From positions 5,910,001 through 5,974,000 of the forward strand of contig NZ_CP010945.1 of NCBI RefSeq assembly GCF_000293885.2: a DNA stretch of 64,000 nt. The letters are read 5' to 3'. This DNA is from Pseudomonas fluorescens NCIMB 11764 (lineage in GTDB: Bacteria; Pseudomonadota; Gammaproteobacteria; Pseudomonadales; Pseudomonadaceae). Under the pieces are notes generated by a model, which was not told the DNA's origin, did not search any database, and saw only the letters and a program-made list of their open reading frames with translations. The position numbers and the translations under genes are program-made. This document shows positions 8,480 to 16,323 of the stretch, piece after piece; positions within the stretch are counted from its first letter, which is position 1, and each line of letters starts with the position of its first letter.

Positions 8480-9253
8480 ATGCCTCTAACCCTTGCTGTC
8501 GAGATCATCGAGCCGGGCGTTCGCCTGATTACCCTGCTGCGTCCGCAAGCGCTGAATGCCCTGACCACCGAATTGCTCGGTGAACTGGCCGATGAACTGA
8601 GCACCGCCCAAGCCGATCCCGACACCCGCGTCGTGGTCCTGACCGGTAGCCGCAAGGCCTTCGCCGCTGGCGCCGACATCAAGGAAATGGCCGAGCGCGA
8701 TCTGGTCGGCATCCTCGACGACCCGCGCCAGGCGTCGTGGCAAACCATCACCCGTTTCAACAAACCGCTGATCGCTGCCGTCAACGGCTTCGCCCTCGGC
8801 GGTGGCTGCGAACTGGCGATGCACGCCGACATCATCATTGCCGGTGAAGACGCCCGCTTCGGCCAGCCGGAAATCAACCTCGGAATCATGCCTGGCGCTG
8901 GCGGCACCCAACGCCTGTTGCGCGCCGTGGGCAAATCCATGGCCATGCAGATGGTCCTGACCGGCGAACCGATCGATGCCCGCCAGGCCCAACGCGCCGG
9001 TCTGATCAGCGAAGTGACGCAACCGGAATTCACTGTCGAACGCGCCCTGCAGGTCGCCCGCAGCATCGCCGCAAAAGCGCCGCTGGCCGTGCGCCTGGCC
9101 AAGGAGGCGTTGCTCAAGGCCATGGACACCGACCTCGCCAGCGGCCTGCGTTTCGAACGCCACGCCTTCACCGTGCTCGCCGGCACCCGTGACCGCGACG
9201 AAGGCATTCGGGCCTTTCAGGAAAAACGCACACCGACCTTCACCGGGCAGTAA
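8480..9253 (+). CDS. paaF: 2,3-dehydroadipyl-CoA hydratase PaaF
   Basis: 257-aa crotonase-fold enzyme that hydrates 2,3-dehydroadipyl-CoA to 3-hydroxyadipyl-CoA in the late beta-oxidation part of the pathway. Visible: VVVLTGSRKAFAAGADIKEM with the oxyanion-hole pattern, AAVNGFALGGGCELAMHADI, FGQPEINLGIMPGAGGTQRL with the catalytic Glu of hydratases, and the family end ERHAFTVL ... RDEGIRAFQEKR. The ATG at 8480 follows GAGG; an in-frame start at 8435 is less likely because the family begins at MPLTLAVE. First gene of paaFGHIJK. The paralogue paaG follows at once, and the order fixes which one is F and which is G. Confidence 0.92.
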   Translation: MPLTLAVEIIEPGVRLITLLRPQALNALTTELLGELADELSTAQADPDTRVVVLTGSRKAFAAGADIKEMAERDLVGILDDPRQASWQTITRFNKPLIAAVNGFALGGGCELAMHADIIIAGEDARFGQPEINLGIMPGAGGTQRLLRAVGKSMAMQMVLTGEPIDARQAQRAGLISEVTQPEFTVERALQVARSIAAKAPLAVRLAKEALLKAMDTDLASGLRFERHAFTVLAGTRDRDEGIRAFQEKRTPTFTGQ

Positions 9254-9301
9254 CCCGGTCAGCCAATGAATTCGAACGACCTCTCAGAGAGCGCCAAGAC
9301 C

Positions 9302-10093
9302 ATGAACTTCGAACACATCCTGTTTTCCATCGAGGCCGGCGTCGCCCTGCTCAGCCTCAATCGGCCGGACCAGCTCAACAGCTTCAATGCGCAGATGCAT
9401 GGCGAAGTGAAAGAAGCGCTGAAACAGGTCCGGCAGAACCCGGACGTGCGCGTCTTGCTGCTGACCGGTGAAGGTCGCGGCTTCTGCGCCGGCCAAGACC
9501 TCAGCGACCGCAATGTCGCGCCGGGCAGTGCCGTGCCGGATCTTGGCGAGTCGATCGAGAAGTTCTACAACCCGCTGATCCGCCAGTTGCGTGACTTGCC
9601 GCTGCCGGTGATCTGCGCGGTCAACGGCGTGGCGGCCGGGGCTGGCGCGAACATTCCGCTGGCGTGCGACCTGGTAGTGGCGGCGCGTTCGGCGAGCTTC
9701 ATCCAGGCTTTCTGCAAGATCGGCTTGATCCCCGATTCCGGCGGTACCTGGACCCTGCCACGCCTGGTCGGCATGGCCCGCGCCAAGGCACTGGCCCTGC
9801 TGGGCAATCGCCTGACGGCGGAGCAGGCCGAGCAATGGGGGCTGATCTATCGCGTGGTCGACGATGCCGACCTGCGCCATGAAGCCCTGACGCTTGCCCG
9901 CCATCTGGCCACGCAACCGACGTATGGGTTGGCGCTGATCAAGCGCAGCCTGAACGCCAGCCTGAGCAACACGTTCGACGAACAACTGGAGCTGGAAAAA
10001 GACCTGCAACGCTTGGCCGGGCGCAGCGAGGATTACCGTGAAGGCGTCAGCGCCTTCATGGAAAAACGCAGCCCAAGCTTCAAGGGGCGCTGA
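9302..10093 (+). CDS. paaG: 1,2-epoxyphenylacetyl-CoA isomerase PaaG
   Basis: 263-aa crotonase-family isomerase that converts ring 1,2-epoxyphenylacetyl-CoA to oxepin-CoA; in E. coli it also shifts the double bond of a later intermediate. Visible: LLLTGEGRGFCAGQDLSDR, AVNGVAAGAGANIPLACDL, FCKIGLIPDSGGTWTLPRL (with Asp in place of the second hydratase Glu, usual for PaaG) and the end YREGVSAFMEKRSPSFKGR. The ATG at 9302 (MNFEHILF) fits the family; an earlier in-frame ATG at 9266 would add 12 residues. It is 48 bp after paaF and 3 bp before paaH. Confidence 0.93.
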   Translation: MNFEHILFSIEAGVALLSLNRPDQLNSFNAQMHGEVKEALKQVRQNPDVRVLLLTGEGRGFCAGQDLSDRNVAPGSAVPDLGESIEKFYNPLIRQLRDLPLPVICAVNGVAAGAGANIPLACDLVVAARSASFIQAFCKIGLIPDSGGTWTLPRLVGMARAKALALLGNRLTAEQAEQWGLIYRVVDDADLRHEALTLARHLATQPTYGLALIKRSLNASLSNTFDEQLELEKDLQRLAGRSEDYREGVSAFMEKRSPSFKGR

Positions 10094-10096
10094 GTC

Positions 10097-11614
10097 ATGA
10101 CCGCACTGAACACCAACGCGCGCATCGCGGTGATCGGCGCCGGGGCCATGGGCGCAGGCATCGCTCAGGTCGCGGCACAGGCCGGTCATCCGGTGCTGTT
10201 GCTCGACAACCTTCCGGGCGCTGCCGCTCAGGCCATCGACGGCATTGACCGGCAACTGGTCAAGCGTGTCGAGAAAGGCAAGCTGTCGGACGAAGCACGG
10301 AAGGCAACGGTCTCGCGTTTAGAGGCGGTGGAAGCCATCGAAGCGCTGGCCGATTGCGAGCTGATCATCGAAGCCATCGTCGAAAACCTCGAGGTCAAGC
10401 GCGCCCTTTTTCGTCAGCTGGAAGGCATCTGCGGTGAGCACTGCATTCTGGCCAGCAACACTTCTTCGCTGTCGATCACCAGCATCGCTGCGCAGCTGAG
10501 TCATCCGCAACGCTTGCTAGGCCTGCACTTCTTCAACCCGGCGCCGGTCATGGCGCTGGTGGAAATTGTCTCGGGTCTGGCCAGCGACCCGGCGCTGGCC
10601 GAGTGTCTTTACGACACCGCCAACGCCTGGGGCAAGAAACCGGTACACACCCGCTCGACACCGGGCTTCATCGTCAACCGCGTCGCTCGCCCGTTCTACG
10701 CCGAAAGCCTGCGCCTGCTGCAGGAGGGCGTGGCCGATTGCGCGACGCTGGATGCGTTGATGCGCGAAGCCGGGGGCTTTGCGATGGGCGCGTTTGAACT
10801 GACTGATCTGATTGGCCATGACGTCAACTATGCCGTGACCTGTTCGGTGTTCGACGCCTATTACGGCGACACGCGATTCCTGCCGTCGTTGATTCAGAAG
10901 GAATTGGTGGAGGCCGGGCGTCTCGGTCGCAAAAGCGGTCATGGTTTCTACAACTATGCCGAAGGTGCGGAGCGTCCACTGCCGACATTCATCAGCAGCA
11001 AACAGACCGTCGCAACCTGCACGGCCGAAGGTGATCTGGGCATCGCCAACGCACTGATCCAGCGATTGCGCAAACACCGGATCGACGTCATTCAGCGCGA
11101 TGGACAAGGCTTGCTGCGGGTCGGTGATGCCGTGCTCGCATTGAGCGACGGGCGCATGGCCGGTCAGCGCGCCAAAGAAGACGGCTTGCGCAATCTGATC
11201 CTGCTCGACCTCGTAGCCGACTTCGGCCAGTCGACTCGAATAGCGATCAGTTGCTCGGCCGGCATCAGCCCCGATGCGCTCGAACACGGCGTTGCGCTGC
11301 TGCAACAGGCCGGATTCACCGTCAGCTTACTCAGTGACAGTCCGGCACTCGCCGTCTTGCGCACCGTCGCGATGCTCGCCAACGAAGCCGCCGACGCCGT
11401 GCTGCAAGGCGTGGCCTCGGCCGCCGACATCGATCTGGCGATGCGCGCCGGGGTCAATTACCCGCAAGGCCCGCTGGCCTGGGCCGATGCCATCGGCCCT
11501 GCGCACATCCTCAACGTGCTGGAAAACCTGCAAGCCAGTTACGGCGAAGAACGCTATCGACCGTCGCTGCTGTTGCGCCGCCGCGTTGCCGAAGGGAGGA
11601 CTTTCCATGACTAA
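10097..11614 (+). CDS. paaH: 3-hydroxyadipyl-CoA dehydrogenase PaaH
   Basis: 505-aa NAD-dependent dehydrogenase that oxidises 3-hydroxyadipyl-CoA to 3-oxoadipyl-CoA. The N-terminal Rossmann motif is IAVIGAGAMGAGIAQVAAQAG (residues ~9-29, quoted as family pattern). Then come LASNTSSLSITSIA, GLHFFNPAPVMALVEIVSG with the catalytic His, and TPGFIVNRVARPFYAE. A first C-terminal dehydrogenase domain spans ~190-285, and a second, partly duplicated one ends at LLLRRRVAEGR. The start is only 3 bp after paaG and the stop overlaps the paaI start by 8 bp, so translational coupling is likely. Confidence 0.93.
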   Translation: MTALNTNARIAVIGAGAMGAGIAQVAAQAGHPVLLLDNLPGAAAQAIDGIDRQLVKRVEKGKLSDEARKATVSRLEAVEAIEALADCELIIEAIVENLEVKRALFRQLEGICGEHCILASNTSSLSITSIAAQLSHPQRLLGLHFFNPAPVMALVEIVSGLASDPALAECLYDTANAWGKKPVHTRSTPGFIVNRVARPFYAESLRLLQEGVADCATLDALMREAGGFAMGAFELTDLIGHDVNYAVTCSVFDAYYGDTRFLPSLIQKELVEAGRLGRKSGHGFYNYAEGAERPLPTFISSKQTVATCTAEGDLGIANALIQRLRKHRIDVIQRDGQGLLRVGDAVLALSDGRMAGQRAKEDGLRNLILLDLVADFGQSTRIAISCSAGISPDALEHGVALLQQAGFTVSLLSDSPALAVLRTVAMLANEAADAVLQGVASAADIDLAMRAGVNYPQGPLAWADAIGPAHILNVLENLQASYGEERYRPSLLLRRRVAEGRTFHD

Positions 11615-12056
11615 CCATGAAGCGATGAACCTGGCCAGCACCTGCGCGCAAACGCTGTTCAAGCGCGACACCGCCAGCCAGGCGATGGGCATGCGCCTGC
11701 TCTCGACCGCTCCGGGTTGCGCCCGCGTCGGCATGAGCGTGCGCGCCGACATGATTCAAGGCCACGGCACCTGCCACGGCGGCTACCTGTTCGCCCTCGC
11801 CGACTCGGCGTTCGCCTTTGCCTGCAACAGCTACAACGAAGCCACGGTGGCCATCGGTTGCAGCATCGACTACATCGCCCCGGCACGCCTGGGCGACACC
11901 TTGACCGCCGATTGCACCGAGCAAAGCCGCTCCGGTCGCACCGGCAACTACGACGTGCGCATTGAAAACCAACTGGGCCAGCTGATTGCCCTGTTCCATG
12001 GCAAATCCTACAAAGTGCGCGGCACAGTGCTCGCGCAGGAGACCCCGAATGAATGA
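11607..12056 (+). CDS. paaI: Hydroxyphenylacetyl-CoA thioesterase PaaI
   Basis: 149-aa hot-dog-fold thioesterase that hydrolyses ring-hydroxylated phenylacetyl-CoA and related dead-end esters, freeing CoA. Visible: [26 protein letters not shown] motif (HG-x-CHGG, residues ~50-58, and the Asp after it), [40 protein letters not shown]. The start ATG at 11607 follows GGGAGGA and overlaps the end of paaH by 8 bp; its stop overlaps paaJ by 8 bp. Confidence 0.93.
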   Translation: MTNHEAMNLASTCAQTLFKRDTASQAMGMRLLSTAPGCARVGMSVRADMIQGHGTCHGGYLFALADSAFAFACNSYNEATVAIGCSIDYIAPARLGDTLTADCTEQSRSGRTGNYDVRIENQLGQLIALFHGKSYKVRGTVLAQETPNE

Positions 12057-13260
12057 CGCCTTGATCATCGATGCGGTGCGGACCCCGATCGGCCGCTATG
12101 CCGGCGCCTTGAGCGGCGTGCGCGCCGACGACCTCGGCGCGGTGCCGTTGCGTGAATTGCTGCGCCGTCACCCGCAGGTCGACTGGAACGCGGTCGACGA
12201 TGTGATCTACGGCTGCGCCAACCAGGCCGGCGAAGACAACCGCAACGTCGCGCGCATGTCGGCGCTGCTGGCCGGACTGCCGGTCAGCGTGCCGGGCACC
12301 ACACTCAACCGTTTGTGCGGTTCCGGGCTGGATGCGATCGGCACGGCGGCGCGGGCGATTCGTTGCGGCGAGGCCGGGCTGATGCTGGTCGGCGGCGTCG
12401 AATCGATGTCCCGCGCACCGTTGGTGATGGGCAAGGCCGAGCAGGCGTTCTCCCGGGACGCGCAGCTCTACGACACCACCATTGGCTGGCGCTTCGTCAA
12501 TCCGCTGATGAAAAAAGCCTACGGCATCGACTCGATGCCGGAGACCGCCGAGAACGTCGCCGAGCAGTTCAACATCTCCCGCGCCGACCAGGACGCTTTC
12601 GCCCTGCGCAGCCAGCAGCGTGCCAGCGCGGCACAGGCCAGCGGGCGTCTGGCCAGGGAAATCGTCGCAGTCGAGATCCCCCAGCGCAAAGGCCCGGCCA
12701 AAGTCGTCGAGCACGACGAACACCCGCGCGGCGACACCACGCTTGAGCAACTGCAGAAGCTCGGCACACCGTTTCGTGAAGGGGGCAGCGTCACTGCCGG
12801 CAACGCCTCCGGGGTCAATGACGGCGCCTGTGCACTGTTGCTCGCCAGTCCGGAAATCGCCAAACACCATGGTTTGAAAGCACGTGGCAGGGTCGTCGCC
12901 ATGGCCACTGCCGGCGTCGAGCCGCGAATCATGGGCATCGGCCCGCTGCCGGCCACGCGCAAGGTGCTGGAACTGGCCAACCTGAGCCTGGCGGACATGG
13001 ACGTGATCGAACTCAACGAAGCCTTCGCCGCGCAAGGCCTGGCGGTGCTGCGTGAGCTCGGCCTGAGCGACACCGATCCGCGGGTCAACCCGAACGGCGG
13101 CGCGATTGCCCTCGGCCATCCGTTGGGCATGAGCGGCGCACGCCTGGTGACCACCGCCCTGCACGAACTGGAAGAACGTCAAGGCCGCTACGCCTTGTGC
13201 ACCATGTGCATCGGCGTCGGCCAGGGCATCGCGCTGATCATCGAGCGTCTGTCCGACTAA
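12049..13260 (+). CDS. paaJ: 3-oxoadipyl-CoA / 3-oxo-5,6-dehydrosuberyl-CoA thiolase PaaJ
   Basis: 403-aa thiolase that cuts 3-oxo-5,6-dehydrosuberyl-CoA and, in the last step, 3-oxoadipyl-CoA, yielding acetyl-CoA and succinyl-CoA. Visible: [20 protein letters not shown] at the N-terminus, [18 protein letters not shown] with the nucleophilic Cys (~90), [34 protein letters not shown] with the catalytic His, and [14 protein letters not shown] with the second Cys. It is also close to PcaF of the beta-ketoadipate pathway; the operon context decides for PaaJ. AGGAGA lies before the ATG, which overlaps the end of paaI. Confidence 0.92.
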   Translation: MNDALIIDAVRTPIGRYAGALSGVRADDLGAVPLRELLRRHPQVDWNAVDDVIYGCANQAGEDNRNVARMSALLAGLPVSVPGTTLNRLCGSGLDAIGTAARAIRCGEAGLMLVGGVESMSRAPLVMGKAEQAFSRDAQLYDTTIGWRFVNPLMKKAYGIDSMPETAENVAEQFNISRADQDAFALRSQQRASAAQASGRLAREIVAVEIPQRKGPAKVVEHDEHPRGDTTLEQLQKLGTPFREGGSVTAGNASGVNDGACALLLASPEIAKHHGLKARGRVVAMATAGVEPRIMGIGPLPATRKVLELANLSLADMDVIELNEAFAAQGLAVLRELGLSDTDPRVNPNGGAIALGHPLGMSGARLVTTALHELEERQGRYALCTMCIGVGQGIALIIERLSD

Positions 13261-13311
13261 AGAATCGCGATTCCCGGGGAGCCGAGAGGTATCCTTGGGG
13301 CATGCACTCAA

Positions 13312-13331
13312 AGCCCGGCTGAGGCCGGGCT
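13312..13331 (+). other. Intercistronic hairpin paaJ-paaK
   Basis: AGCCCGGC-TGAG-GCCGGGCT is a perfect 8-bp stem with a 4-nt loop in the 99-bp gap between paaJ and paaK. No T-run follows, so it is more likely an mRNA processing or stability element than a terminator. Confidence 0.6.
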
Positions 13332-13359
13332 GGAACACAAAAATAATTCGAGTGAAGTT

Positions 13360-14685
13360 ATGAACATGCCAATTGCCAAAGCCGTGCTTGATCCAGTGCT
13401 GGACCCGATTGAAACCGCCAGCATCGACGAACTCCGTCAGCTCCAGCTGGATCGCCTGCGCTGGAGCCTGAACCACGCCTACAACAATGTGCCGCTGTAT
13501 CGGCAACGCTTCGATGCGCTGGGCGTACACCCGGATGACATCAAATGCCTGGAAGATCTGGCGAAGTTTCCGTTCACCACCAAATCCGACCTGCGCGACA
13601 ACTACCCCTACGGCATGTTCGCCGTGCCGATGCACGACGTGGTGCGCCTGCACGCATCCAGCGGCACCACGGGCAAACCGACCGTCGTCGGTTATACCCA
13701 GAACGACATCGACACCTGGGCCAACGTAGTCGCTCGATCGATCCGCGCAGCGGGTGGCCGACGGGGCGACAAAGTGCATATTTCCTATGGCTACGGCCTG
13801 TTCACCGGCGGCCTCGGCGCGCACTACGGTGCCGAACGCCTGGGCTGCACGGTGATTCCGATGTCCGGTGGCCAGACTGAAAAGCAAGTGCAACTGATCA
13901 AGGATTTCCAGCCGGACATCATCATGGTCACCCCGTCCTACATGCTCAACATCGCCGATGAAATCGAGCGCCAGGGCATCGACCCGCACAAACTGGCCCT
14001 GCGCCTGGGCATCTTCGGCGCCGAACCCTGGACCGGCGAACTGCGCAGCGCCATCGAAAACCGTTTGGGCATTACCGCACTGGACATCTACGGCCTCTCG
14101 GAAATCATGGGGCCGGGTGTCGCCATGGAGTGCGCGGAATCCAAGGACGGGCCGACGATCTGGGAAGACCACTTCTACCCGGAAATCATCGACCCGGTCA
14201 CCGGCGAAGTACTGCCGGACGGGCAGATGGGCGAGCTCGTGTTCACGTCGCTGAGCAAAGAAGCCCTGCCGATGATCCGCTATCGCACCCGCGACCTGAC
14301 GCGCTTGCTGCCGGGGACTGCGCGGCCGATGCGGCGGATCGACAAGATCACCGGGCGCAGCGATGACATGTTGATCATTCGCGGGGTGAACGTGTTCCCG
14401 ACGCAGATCGAAGAGCAGGTGCTGAAAATCAAACAGCTTTCAGAGTGTTACGAGATTCACCTGTATCGCAATGGGAACCTGGACAGCGTTGATGTGCATG
14501 TCGAGCTCAAGGCTGAACACCAGCACCTGAACGATGAACAGCAGAAGGCTGTTTGTGGCGAGTTGAGTCGGCATATCAAGACGTATATCGGGATCAGTTC
14601 GCGGATCGTCTTGCAGCCGATGCATTCGATCAAGCGCTCTGAGGGCAAGGCTTGTCACGTGATGGACAAGCGCCCGAAGGCATGA
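13360..14685 (+). CDS. paaK: Phenylacetate-CoA ligase PaaK
   Basis: 441-aa adenylate-forming enzyme that activates phenylacetate to phenylacetyl-CoA with ATP and CoA, the entry step of the pathway and the source of the PaaX inducer. Visible: RLHASSGTTGKPTVVGYTQ (phosphate-binding loop, ~98-116), ISYGYGLFTGGLGAHYG, LDIYGLSEIMGPGVAMEC (substrate site), MIRYRTRDLT, the hinge KITGRSDDMLIIRGVNVFPTQ-type segment, and a C-terminal AMP-ligase lid ending MHSIKRSEGKACHVMDKR with the conserved Lys residues. GAGTGAAG precedes the ATG. A strong terminator follows directly, ending the paaFGHIJK unit. Confidence 0.95.
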   Translation: MNMPIAKAVLDPVLDPIETASIDELRQLQLDRLRWSLNHAYNNVPLYRQRFDALGVHPDDIKCLEDLAKFPFTTKSDLRDNYPYGMFAVPMHDVVRLHASSGTTGKPTVVGYTQNDIDTWANVVARSIRAAGGRRGDKVHISYGYGLFTGGLGAHYGAERLGCTVIPMSGGQTEKQVQLIKDFQPDIIMVTPSYMLNIADEIERQGIDPHKLALRLGIFGAEPWTGELRSAIENRLGITALDIYGLSEIMGPGVAMECAESKDGPTIWEDHFYPEIIDPVTGEVLPDGQMGELVFTSLSKEALPMIRYRTRDLTRLLPGTARPMRRIDKITGRSDDMLIIRGVNVFPTQIEEQVLKIKQLSECYEIHLYRNGNLDSVDVHVELKAEHQHLNDEQQKAVCGELSRHIKTYIGISSRIVLQPMHSIKRSEGKACHVMDKRPKA

Positions 14686-14702
14686 CTGCTGCACCCTTTT
14701 TG

Positions 14703-14728
14703 GCCCCGCTTTTGCGGGGCTTTTTTTT
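14703..14728 (+). terminator. Rho-independent terminator after paaK
   Basis: GCCCCGC-TTTT-GCGGGGC followed by eight T residues. It lies 17 bp after the paaK stop and separates paaFGHIJK from paaABCDE. Confidence 0.93.
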
Positions 14729-14742
14729 GGGTGTACTCGGGC

Positions 14743-14770
14743 TCTGTGGGAGCTGGCTTGCCAGCGATGA
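14743..14770. repeat. Single REP after paaK
   Basis: CTGTGGGAGCTGGCTTGCCAGCGATG-type REP, the CTGGCTTGCCAG variant. It lies upstream of an inverted REP pair (14844 to 15983), one arm of which is split by the IS481-type element. Confidence 0.7.
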
Positions 14771-14843
14771 CGGCCTGATAGCCGGCCTGCAGCTCTTCAG
14801 AATCATCGGCGGTGAACGCCCATGTCATGCCCGCCAACAATCC

Positions 14844-14937
14844 CTGTGGGAGCTAGCCTGCTAGCGATGGAGGGCCAGACACTGCGTTCATTCAGACAGC
14901 ACGCGTTTTCGTTGGCGGCCATCGCTAGCAGGCTAGC
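14844..14937. repeat. REP pair with CTAG variant, right arm split by IS
   Basis: The left copy CCTGTGGGAGCTAGCCTGCT (14844 on) contains CTAG where most REPs here have CTCG. The inverted right copy (from 14919) is interrupted at GCTAGC (14932-14937) by the insertion sequence and resumes at 15967 with GCTAGCTCCCACAGGG. Confidence 0.8.
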
Positions 14938-15949
14938 TGTGTAAACCCACCACGTTGTTCACGGATGCTATTCGGCTAATTGGTGGCAAATAACTCAGGC
15001 TGGCATGCGGGCGATGCCAGTTGTACTCGTGCAACCACGACGTCAGGTAGGTCGCACGTTGGTCTGAGCTTTCGTAACTTCTGGCGTAGGCCCATTCGCG
15101 CAGAGCGGTTTGGATAAATCGCTCTGCCTTGCCATTCGTTCGTGGTGTGTAAGGTTTGGTATAGATGTGTTTAAGCCCCAGCCGTCGACATAGACGCTTG
15201 AAACGTCCGGACTTGTAGCAAGGGCCGTTATCGGTCATTACCCGCTCGAAGCAAACGCCAAGGCTTGCGTAGTAGCGCAGGGCCCGGATCAGCGCGAGGC
15301 AGGCGCTACGCCCACTTTGGTCTGCGTACAAACCGCTGTGTGCCACTCGACTGTTATCGTCGATGGCAACATGGGCGTATTCCCAACCGACATGGTAAGA
15401 GCGGCCTTTTAGGCGGTCTCGTGTCACTCGATGACCTGGTTTGTTAAAACGCCCCAGCTTCTTGATGTCCAGGTGAAGCAGACCTCCGGGCTGAGAATAT
15501 TCGTAGCGAATCACTGGCGGTGGCGGTTCCAGGTATGCCAAACGGTTGAGGCCGTTACGGCTCAATAACCTGCCCACAGTGCTGTGTCCCACCTTCAAGT
15601 CCTGGCTGATTTGGCGATAGGTTTTTCGCTGGCGACGTAGCTCAAGCACTTGTTCCTGGCGCATCTCAGGAAGCGCGTGCGGACAGAACTTGGGGCGGGA
15701 CGAACGATCCTGCAGTCCTTCCTCGCCTTCAGCACGATAGCGATTAAGCCACTTGTAGGCAGTGCGAACACTGACTCCTTGAGACTGAGCTACCTCAACA
15801 GGTCTCAGGCCTTCCTTAAGGATTCGTTGAACAAGAAGGGCTCGACCGGAAACGGTTAATCGGGCATTTTTATGAACGTTCACTCGGGGCCTCCGGGTGC
15901 TTGGTTTGGTTCGCACCTCCAATTTCCCGGAAAAGTCCCGAGTGAACAA
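14933..15949 (-). CDS. IS481-family DDE transposase
   Basis: Up to 338 aa from an ATG at 15949; a GTG at 15883 (VNVHKNARLT) would give ~316 aa and fits the usual family start better. An N-terminal helix-turn-helix region (LVQRILKEGLRPVEVAQSQG, SVRTAYKWLNRYRAEGEEGL) precedes the rve integrase core: HLDIKKLG holds the first Asp, VMTDNGPCYKS the second, and PRTNGKAERFIQTALREWAY the Glu. The C-terminal LHEYNWHRPHASLSYLPP is typical. The TAG stop is formed by the target duplication: the element contributes up to CACA and the flanking GCTAGC supplies the stop. Confidence 0.93.
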   Translation of the reverse strand: MFTRDFSGKLEVRTKPSTRRPRVNVHKNARLTVSGRALLVQRILKEGLRPVEVAQSQGVSVRTAYKWLNRYRAEGEEGLQDRSSRPKFCPHALPEMRQEQVLELRRQRKTYRQISQDLKVGHSTVGRLLSRNGLNRLAYLEPPPPVIRYEYSQPGGLLHLDIKKLGRFNKPGHRVTRDRLKGRSYHVGWEYAHVAIDDNSRVAHSGLYADQSGRSACLALIRALRYYASLGVCFERVMTDNGPCYKSGRFKRLCRRLGLKHIYTKPYTPRTNGKAERFIQTALREWAYARSYESSDQRATYLTSWLHEYNWHRPHASLSYLPPISRIASVNNVVGLHS

Positions 15950-15966
15950 CCTACAGAGAGATCACA
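14938..15966 (-). mobile_element. IS481-type insertion sequence, 1029 bp
   Basis: The ends are TGTG-N13-TTGTTCAC on the left (14938-14962) and its inverted counterpart on the right (ending CACA at 15966), so both ends carry the same two blocks at the same spacing. The flanks repeat GCTAGC (14932-14937 and 15967-15972), a 6-bp target duplication of the form NCTAGN known for Bordetella IS481. The host site is one arm of a REP pair behind the paaK terminator, so no gene is broken. One full-length transposase gene is present, so the copy looks intact. Confidence 0.9.
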
Positions 15967-15979
15967 GCTAGCTCCCACA

Positions 15980-16200
15980 GGGAATGTACACATCCGAAGA
16001 GCCTGGCCGGCCGGGAGGCCGCCTCGGTTGCATGGGCGGCGGGCCCACGGAGCAGGACCGGAGCGAGGGCACCTTGAGCCTGGGCGAAGGGCCGAACGAA
16101 AGGGGCAAAAGCGCTTGGTTACTTGGCGCTTCTCCAAGTGACTCGCCGTAAGGGCGAAACCAATAGCCGCCGTTACCGAAGAAACGGATATGTACACCCA
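15980..16200. repeat. Long intergenic repeat-like element, ~215 bp
   Basis: Bounded by TGTACACATCCG (15985-15996) and the near-inverted CGGATATGTACA (16185-16196). The interior is GC-rich and resembles the long intergenic repeats seen in many copies in P. fluorescens genomes; that link is from memory. Minus-strand ORFs here (within 15880-16240) have no ribosome site or recognisable domain and are not called. It abuts the REP end on the left and the paaA promoter on the right. Confidence 0.5.
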
Positions 16201-16214
16201 CCCCCTCCCCCCCA

Positions 16215-16276
16215 AAGCGATACAAAAAACAATACGACACTATATTTTCTGTTTGATATTAAATTCTGTATCGCTT
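16215..16276. promoter_or_regulatory. Candidate PaaX operator at the paaA promoter
   Basis: AAGCGATACA (16215-16224) and TGTATCGCTT (16267-16276) are perfect 10-bp inverted arms, centres ~52 bp apart (five helical turns). The right arm lies in the spacer of the predicted promoter and touches its -10 box. The words match the repeat before paaY. Confidence 0.6.
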
Positions 16277-16281
16277 ATAAA
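16253..16281 (+). promoter_or_regulatory. Sigma-70 promoter of paaABCDE
   Basis: TTGATA (16253-16258), 17-bp spacer, TATAAA (16276-16281). Spacing and both boxes are good. It lies 43 bp upstream of the paaA ATG and overlaps the right arm of the candidate PaaX operator. Confidence 0.65.
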
Positions 16282-16323
16282 GTTCTCCATGCCCTCGATT
16301 CAGATTCAAGGCGGGAGACCCCC

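Noticed and set aside
11659..14172. 837-aa open frame on the minus strand
   Set aside because: It is antisense to paaI, paaJ and paaK, has a composition typical of high-GC shadow frames, and shows no domain.
16201..16213. Poly-C tract as a phase-variable element
   Set aside because: The C-run is interrupted, lies upstream of the promoter boxes, and nothing links it to switching.
15880..16240. Small minus-strand ORFs upstream of paaA
   Set aside because: They lie inside the repeat-like element, have no ribosome site, and such frames are common misannotations of intergenic repeats.
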